Below, piece by piece: positions 24,411 to 27,979 of a stretch of 27,979 bases of DNA (positions are counted from its first letter, which is position 1; the number at the start of each line of letters is the position of its first letter). The stretch lies in assembly GCA_947176115.1 (NCBI GenBank), contig CAMWPK010000002.1, positions 1 through 27,979 on the forward strand, written 5' to 3'. The position numbers and the translations under genes are program-made. The stretch comes from an uncultured Clostridia bacterium. GTDB taxonomy: Bacteria > Bacillota > Clostridia > Christensenellales > UBA3700. The notes under the pieces were generated by a model. The model ran no database searches. It saw only the letters and a list, made by a program, of their open reading frames with translations, and was not told the DNA's origin.

Positions 24411-25667
24411 TCAATCTTTAAGACGCAAAGTCAACTTCTTGCCACTTTGTATTCTCTTAATTTGCTCGCCGGTCAAAATAACGCTCTCCATTTCGCCTGG
24501 CGTGACGATTTGCTTTTTCTTGGAAAGCACTTCTTCGCCATCTATCTCGGCGACAAGCCTTTTATTCTTAAATACTCCGCTTACGCGCATCTTAAGTTGC
24601 AACTTGTCAATACTTGCGTTCTTAGATAAAAACTGAGGTACGACGTAGCGCACTCCGTCTTCGCCGACAATACTCACTTTCTCGTCGGGCTTAAGTCCTT
24701 CCTTTATATACTTAGTCGCGCTCGCGCCGGCTTCCTCGCTCTCCTTACTGACAAAGTCCACGAGGTCGTGTACGTGCAGTACGTTGCCACATTCAAAAAT
24801 ACCTTCGACGGACGTCATCATACTCTCGTCTACGATTGCTCCGCCAGTCACTCCCGAAATCTGTACACCCGCTTTTTCGGCAAGCTCCTTTTCCGGAACC
24901 AATCCTATACTCAAGAGCAGAGTGTCACATTTTATCTCCTGCGCCGTTTCCATAATAGGATTGAGTTTTTCGTCTACCTTGGCAATAACCACGCTACTTA
25001 CTCTCTTGTCGCCCTTTATCTCTACAACTGTATGCGAAAACAAAAGCGGTATATCAAAGTCTTTTACGCATTGCACTATATTTCTGTTAAGTCCAGACGA
25101 ATATGGCATAAGCTCAACTATAGCCTTGACTTTTGCGCCCTCATAAGTCATGCGCCTTGCCATAATAAGACCTATGTCACCGCTACCCAGAATTACGACC
25201 TCTTTTCCCGGCATATAGCCGTCAATATTGATTAGCTTTTGAGCAGTACCCGCCGAGAATATACCCGCGCACCTGCTACCTGCCACGTTGATACCGCCTC
25301 TTGGTCGCTCTCTGCAACCGCAAGCTACTATCACGGCTTTTGCCCGATACTTGAGAAGCCCGTCTGTTTCGTTGACCGCCGTCACAACTTTGTCATTACT
25401 AATTGAGAGAACCGTCGTATCAAGTTTGTACTCAATACCGCGTTTTTCAACTTCTATAATATATCTCTCCGCATATTCGGGACCCGTCAATTCTTCTTTG
25501 AAAGTGTGCAAGCCAAAGCCGTTGTGTATACATTGATTGAGTATACCGCCAAGTTCGCTCTGCCTTTCTAATATGACTATATCTCGCTCGCCCGCATCGT
25601 ACGCGCTCTTCGCCGCCGCCAGTCCTGCAGGTCCTCCGCCTATTATTACAAGATTTTTATTTATCAT
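24411..25667 (-). CDS. FAD/NAD-dependent oxidoreductase of the glycerol-3-phosphate dehydrogenase system
   Basis: This 418-residue flavoprotein has a FAD-binding GGGPAG (10-15), a second nucleotide motif GSGDIG (161-166) for NAD(P), and the C-terminal FAD motif ending in FECGNVLHVHDLVD (291-304). The last is typical of the oxidoreductases that accompany GlpA/GlpO-like dehydrogenases and DUF1667 proteins in anaerobes. It probably moves electrons between the dehydrogenase flavin and NAD or another carrier. A C-terminal beta-rich extension (about 335-418) is normal in this group. It starts 8 bases after the dehydrogenase gene's stop with GGGGGAG as ribosome site, and is followed 22 bases later by the DUF1667-GlpK gene. 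Confidence 0.88.
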   Translation of the reverse strand: MINKNLVIIGGGPAGLAAAKSAYDAGERDIVILERQSELGGILNQCIHNGFGLHTFKEELTGPEYAERYIIEVEKRGIEYKLDTTVLSISNDKVVTAVNETDGLLKYRAKAVIVACGCRERPRGGINVAGSRCAGIFSAGTAQKLINIDGYMPGKEVVILGSGDIGLIMARRMTYEGAKVKAIVELMPYSSGLNRNIVQCVKDFDIPLLFSHTVVEIKGDKRVSSVVIAKVDEKLNPIMETAQEIKCDTLLLSIGLVPEKELAEKAGVQISGVTGGAIVDESMMTSVEGIFECGNVLHVHDLVDFVSKESEEAGASATKYIKEGLKPDEKVSIVGEDGVRYVVPQFLSKNASIDKLQLKMRVSGVFKNKRLVAEIDGEEVLSKKKQIVTPGEMESVILTGEQIKRIQSGKKLTLRLKD

Positions 25668-25675
25668 AACTCCCC

Positions 25676-27109
25676 CTATCTTCTCCCCTTGGTTTTGCCA
25701 ACTACTATCTTGCCACCCGGGCTCTTCTCCACTTCCTCAAAGGCAATGCCGAGTTCTCGCTCCAAGATATCCATTACCCTTTCCATACAAAAACCGCTTT
25801 GGCATTTACCCATGCCCGCGCGGGTGCGGAATTTGACTCCGCCTACGTCCTTGGCTCCAATAGGTCGATTTATCGCATCGACTATCTCGCCTTCGGTGAC
25901 GGTTTCGCACTTGCAAATAACTTTGCCGTATAACGGATTTGTCTTGATAAGTTCTTCTCTCTCCTCGTCGCTCATAGTAGCAAAACGCGGTATGCCTTTA
26001 CGTATAGCGATAAAGCCTTCTTTCTCCTCAAGCGAAAGTTTATCGGCTACGTCTTTAGCTACGTATACTCCTATTGCGGGAGCGGAAGTCAATCCCGGCG
26101 ACTCTATTCCCGCCACGTTGTAAAAGCCCTTTTGCGCGCTTTCGCCTATAATGAAATCTCCGTCTACACTGTGCGCTCTCAAACCGCTGAACTGCGTGAT
26201 TACAAATCTCTTATTGAGCGACGGCACGCTGACAACCGCCTTTTCGTATACCTCTTTAAGTCCCTCGTAAGTGGTATACAAAGCCTCTTTATCCTCTACG
26301 TCTTTTGCCGTAGGTCCCGTGATAATATTGCCGTGCGTAGTGGGAGCGACCAAAATTCCCTTGCCCATTTTGCTCGGCATCTGGAATATCGTTCTGCTCG
26401 CCAAGTATCCGCAAGACTTGTCGTATAGCATATACTCGCCTTTTCTTGCGACTATCTTTATCTTTTCGTCGCATACCATATTGTTTATTTCGTCGGCGTA
26501 TACTCCCGCGCAATTGATTACGACGTCTGCCATATAACTTGACCCGTCCTTTGCGCTGACTTTCCATCTGTTTTTTTCTTTGGAAATATTACATACTTCT
26601 TTGTTAAACAAAAATTCACAGCCGTTTACCGATGCGTTTTCCGCGTATGCTATGCACATCTCGTAAGGACTGACTATACCTGAAGTCTTTGCGTAGAGCG
26701 CGCCTACCACCTTAACGCTGATATACGGCTCCAACTCTCTTGCTTTGTCGCCGTCCAGTAGTTCAAGCCCGCTTACGCCGTTGGCGACGCCTCTTTCGTA
26801 AAGTTCTTTAAGTACGCCTATCTCTTCTTTGTCAAAACAAAGCACTAAAGCGCCGTTGCGCTTGAAGGGAAAATCAAGTTGCTTGGCTAGATCGTCAAAC
26901 ATAGCGTTGCCAAGCATATTAAACTTTGCTTTTACCGTATTGGGTTTTGCGTCGAATCCTGCGTGGACAATACCCGAATTTGCCTTAGTCGTACCCTGAC
27001 TTACGTCCCCGCGTCTTTCCAAAAGCGTTATATTAACTCGATAGCGACTAAGTTCTCTGGCAATCGCGCAACCTATTACACCGCCACCGATAATGATAAT
27101 ATCTTTCAT
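25676..27109 (-). CDS. GlpA/GlpO-like glycerol-3-phosphate dehydrogenase with BFD-type [2Fe-2S] domain
   Basis: The 477-residue protein combines a DAO-family FAD domain and a C-terminal bacterioferritin-associated-ferredoxin-like domain. The FAD part has the dinucleotide motif IIIGGGVIGCAIA (5-17), an ERR that ends the beta-alpha-beta unit, GTTKANSGIVHAG (39-51) and AGIESPGLTSAPAIG (333-347). The BFD part (about 396-445) has Cys399, Cys401, Cys436 and Cys441 in CKC...GKCQSGFC. Such proteins oxidise sn-glycerol-3-phosphate to dihydroxyacetone phosphate, though relatives use 2-hydroxyglutarate, so the glycerol kinase in the same operon is the main support for the substrate. AAGAGGG lies 3 bases before the ATG. 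It is the first gene of the three-gene operon. Confidence 0.88.
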   Translation of the reverse strand: MKDIIIIGGGVIGCAIARELSRYRVNITLLERRGDVSQGTTKANSGIVHAGFDAKPNTVKAKFNMLGNAMFDDLAKQLDFPFKRNGALVLCFDKEEIGVLKELYERGVANGVSGLELLDGDKARELEPYISVKVVGALYAKTSGIVSPYEMCIAYAENASVNGCEFLFNKEVCNISKEKNRWKVSAKDGSSYMADVVINCAGVYADEINNMVCDEKIKIVARKGEYMLYDKSCGYLASRTIFQMPSKMGKGILVAPTTHGNIITGPTAKDVEDKEALYTTYEGLKEVYEKAVVSVPSLNKRFVITQFSGLRAHSVDGDFIIGESAQKGFYNVAGIESPGLTSAPAIGVYVAKDVADKLSLEEKEGFIAIRKGIPRFATMSDEEREELIKTNPLYGKVICKCETVTEGEIVDAINRPIGAKDVGGVKFRTRAGMGKCQSGFCMERVMDILERELGIAFEEVEKSPGGKIVVGKTKGRR

Positions 27110-27138
27110 AATCCCTCTTGATCTTTTATTTATAATAG

Positions 27139-27167
27139 ATTATATCATATATTTTAGATAAATTCAA
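27139..27167 (-). promoter_or_regulatory. Sigma-A promoter of the glycerol operon
   Basis: Minus-strand TTGAAT (27167-27162), a 17-bp spacer and consensus TATAAT (27144-27139). The leader would be about 23 nt and holds AAGAGGG. The promoter begins only 4 bases after the T tract of the preceding gene's terminator. Confidence 0.83.
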
Positions 27168-27170
27168 CAT

Positions 27171-27203
27171 AAAAAATATACGCTCAATAAAATGAGCGTA
27201 TAT
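27171..27203 (-). terminator. Intrinsic terminator of the DUF975 gene
   Basis: On the minus strand ATATACGCTCA (27203-27193) pairs perfectly with TGAGCGTATAT (27186-27176), 11 bp with a 6-base loop, and runs into T6 (27176-27171). It lies about 40 bases after the stop codon. Confidence 0.93.
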
Positions 27204-27244
27204 TAAATTTATTTAACTCTTAAAACATGAATTCGTCACAATCT

Positions 27245-27970
27245 TTATGCATCAAAGTCATCTTTGAAATCGTCTTTTTGAGATTGGCTGTTATCGTCAA
27301 AAGCATCGAAAAAATCATTGCCGTCAATATTCGAATTAAAATCTCCGTCTACGACAACGCCACCGTCGTTTAATACGCTGTCCGCTCTCTCTTCCTCCGG
27401 AAGCAAGCTCAAATAGAACTTAGCCTTAGCAGTTTCCATATAAGGGCTAACCCAGAACGTCAAAATTCCAAAGGTAATCAAGCAAAGCAAACCCCATCCG
27501 ATAAAGCTGAATTGCAGACAGAAAAATCTCCACTTGTTGCCTTTCATCATTTCAATAGACTTCTTTCTTGCGTCGTTAGCAGAGATATTAGGATCGTCAA
27601 GCAAGATATAATAGCTCATGGAATAAGCAAACGACTTGATAATTCCCGGAACAATCAAAAGCAACGTCCACAAGAAAATGAAAATTTGGTTGGTGATATA
27701 CAATACCAACGTTCTTCCAAAGTCTTTGAACCCGTCAAAAAGCATACCCAAATCAACTTCTTTATTACGAGCGACGTTGAGAGCAATTTTTGAATAACCT
27801 ATCGTCAATGGTCCCATAACGATAAGCATTGCGACAGCGCCTACGCCTACGTAGGCTAAGCCACCTAACGCTCCTTGAATGACGTCATAGATTAAGGAAG
27901 CGAGTACGCAAACTCCCCATTTGCCTCTAAGGCTTTCCCAAGCAGATTTTCTAAAATCTTTTGCTACCAT
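27245..27970 (-). CDS. DUF975 family integral membrane protein
   Basis: The 241-residue protein begins with the DUF975-type amphipathic stretch (FRKSAWESLRGKWG). It has about five hydrophobic segments (about 20-45, 45-62, 88-125, 150-180), including the family's YSMSYYILLDDPNISANDARKKSIEMMKGNKW loop (about 115-147). The C-terminal 45 residues are soluble and very acidic (Asp/Asn-rich, DFFDAFDDNSQ), more so than usual for the family. Function is unknown; relatives are common in Firmicutes as single genes. The start at 27970 has GGTG a few bases upstream and is 9 bases from the window end, so the promoter cannot be seen. It is followed by a strong terminator. Confidence 0.88.
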   Translation of the reverse strand: MVAKDFRKSAWESLRGKWGVCVLASLIYDVIQGALGGLAYVGVGAVAMLIVMGPLTIGYSKIALNVARNKEVDLGMLFDGFKDFGRTLVLYITNQIFIFLWTLLLIVPGIIKSFAYSMSYYILLDDPNISANDARKKSIEMMKGNKWRFFCLQFSFIGWGLLCLITFGILTFWVSPYMETAKAKFYLSLLPEEERADSVLNDGGVVVDGDFNSNIDGNDFFDAFDDNSQSQKDDFKDDFDA

Positions 27971-27979
27971 ATTTACACC

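Noticed and set aside
1..27979. CRISPR arrays, transposases, insertion-sequence ends, prophage genes, rRNA
   Set aside because: Looked for along the window on both strands; no repeat-spacer pattern, transposase motif or rRNA sequence seen.

Overview
The window looks like a chromosomal segment of a low-to-mid GC, Gram-positive-type anaerobe, most likely Bacillota/Clostridia. This rests on strong purine-rich Shine-Dalgarno sites, sigma-A type promoters with uniform 17-bp spacers, a lipobox lipoprotein and a C-terminally anchored surface protein, a BioY-type biotin uptake protein under a BirA operator, QueH, and a DUF1667-linked glycerol-3-phosphate dehydrogenase set. The genus cannot be named from the sequence. 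Every protein gene lies on the minus strand; only the tRNA is on plus. TGA is used as a stop, so the standard bacterial code applies.

Layout. (1) 21-124: tRNA-Arg(CCU) with its terminator. (2) 149-3057: a visibly AT-richer Type II restriction-modification operon next to the tRNA. Transcription order is a PD-(D/E)XK nuclease-like protein, a Bsp6I-family restriction endonuclease and a C5 cytosine methyltransferase. It has its own promoter and looks like an accessory insertion. (3) 3226-5528: a maf, mreB-like, hypothetical-protein operon; the last gene has a puzzling start. (4) 5572-7227: a Ppx/GppA phosphatase with its own promoter. (5) 7276-7781: a low-molecular-weight tyrosine phosphatase with a predicted leaderless mRNA. 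(6) 7821-10905: an operon of two tandem, diverged iron-alcohol-dehydrogenase-fold proteins that both lack the metal-binding histidines, followed by queH. Its promoter is built into a perfect inverted repeat and also predicts a leaderless mRNA. (7) 10928-12673: birA-bioY with a clear biotin operator. (8) 12692-22364: a two-gene surface operon encoding a 1785-residue lipoprotein and a ~1383-residue membrane-anchored beta-helix/Ig/MBG-type protein. (9) 22517-27167: a glycerol catabolism operon of GlpA/GlpO-like dehydrogenase, FAD/NAD oxidoreductase, and a DUF1667 domain fused to glycerol kinase. (10) 27171-27979: a DUF975 membrane protein and its terminator.

How the genes work together. Biotin uptake is set by BirA sensing through its own operator. 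Glycerol is phosphorylated and oxidised by one operon, whose Cys-rich DUF1667 module is covalently tied to the kinase. The two surface proteins are translationally coupled and probably made together at the envelope. The R-M operon is the only clear defence system. The observations most worth follow-up are the paired His-less Fe-ADH paralogues coupled to queH, the DUF1667-GlpK fusion, the extra nuclease-like gene in the R-M operon, two promoters that place ATG at about +1, and the apparently non-canonical start of the gene after mreB. No gap between genes exceeds 300 bases.
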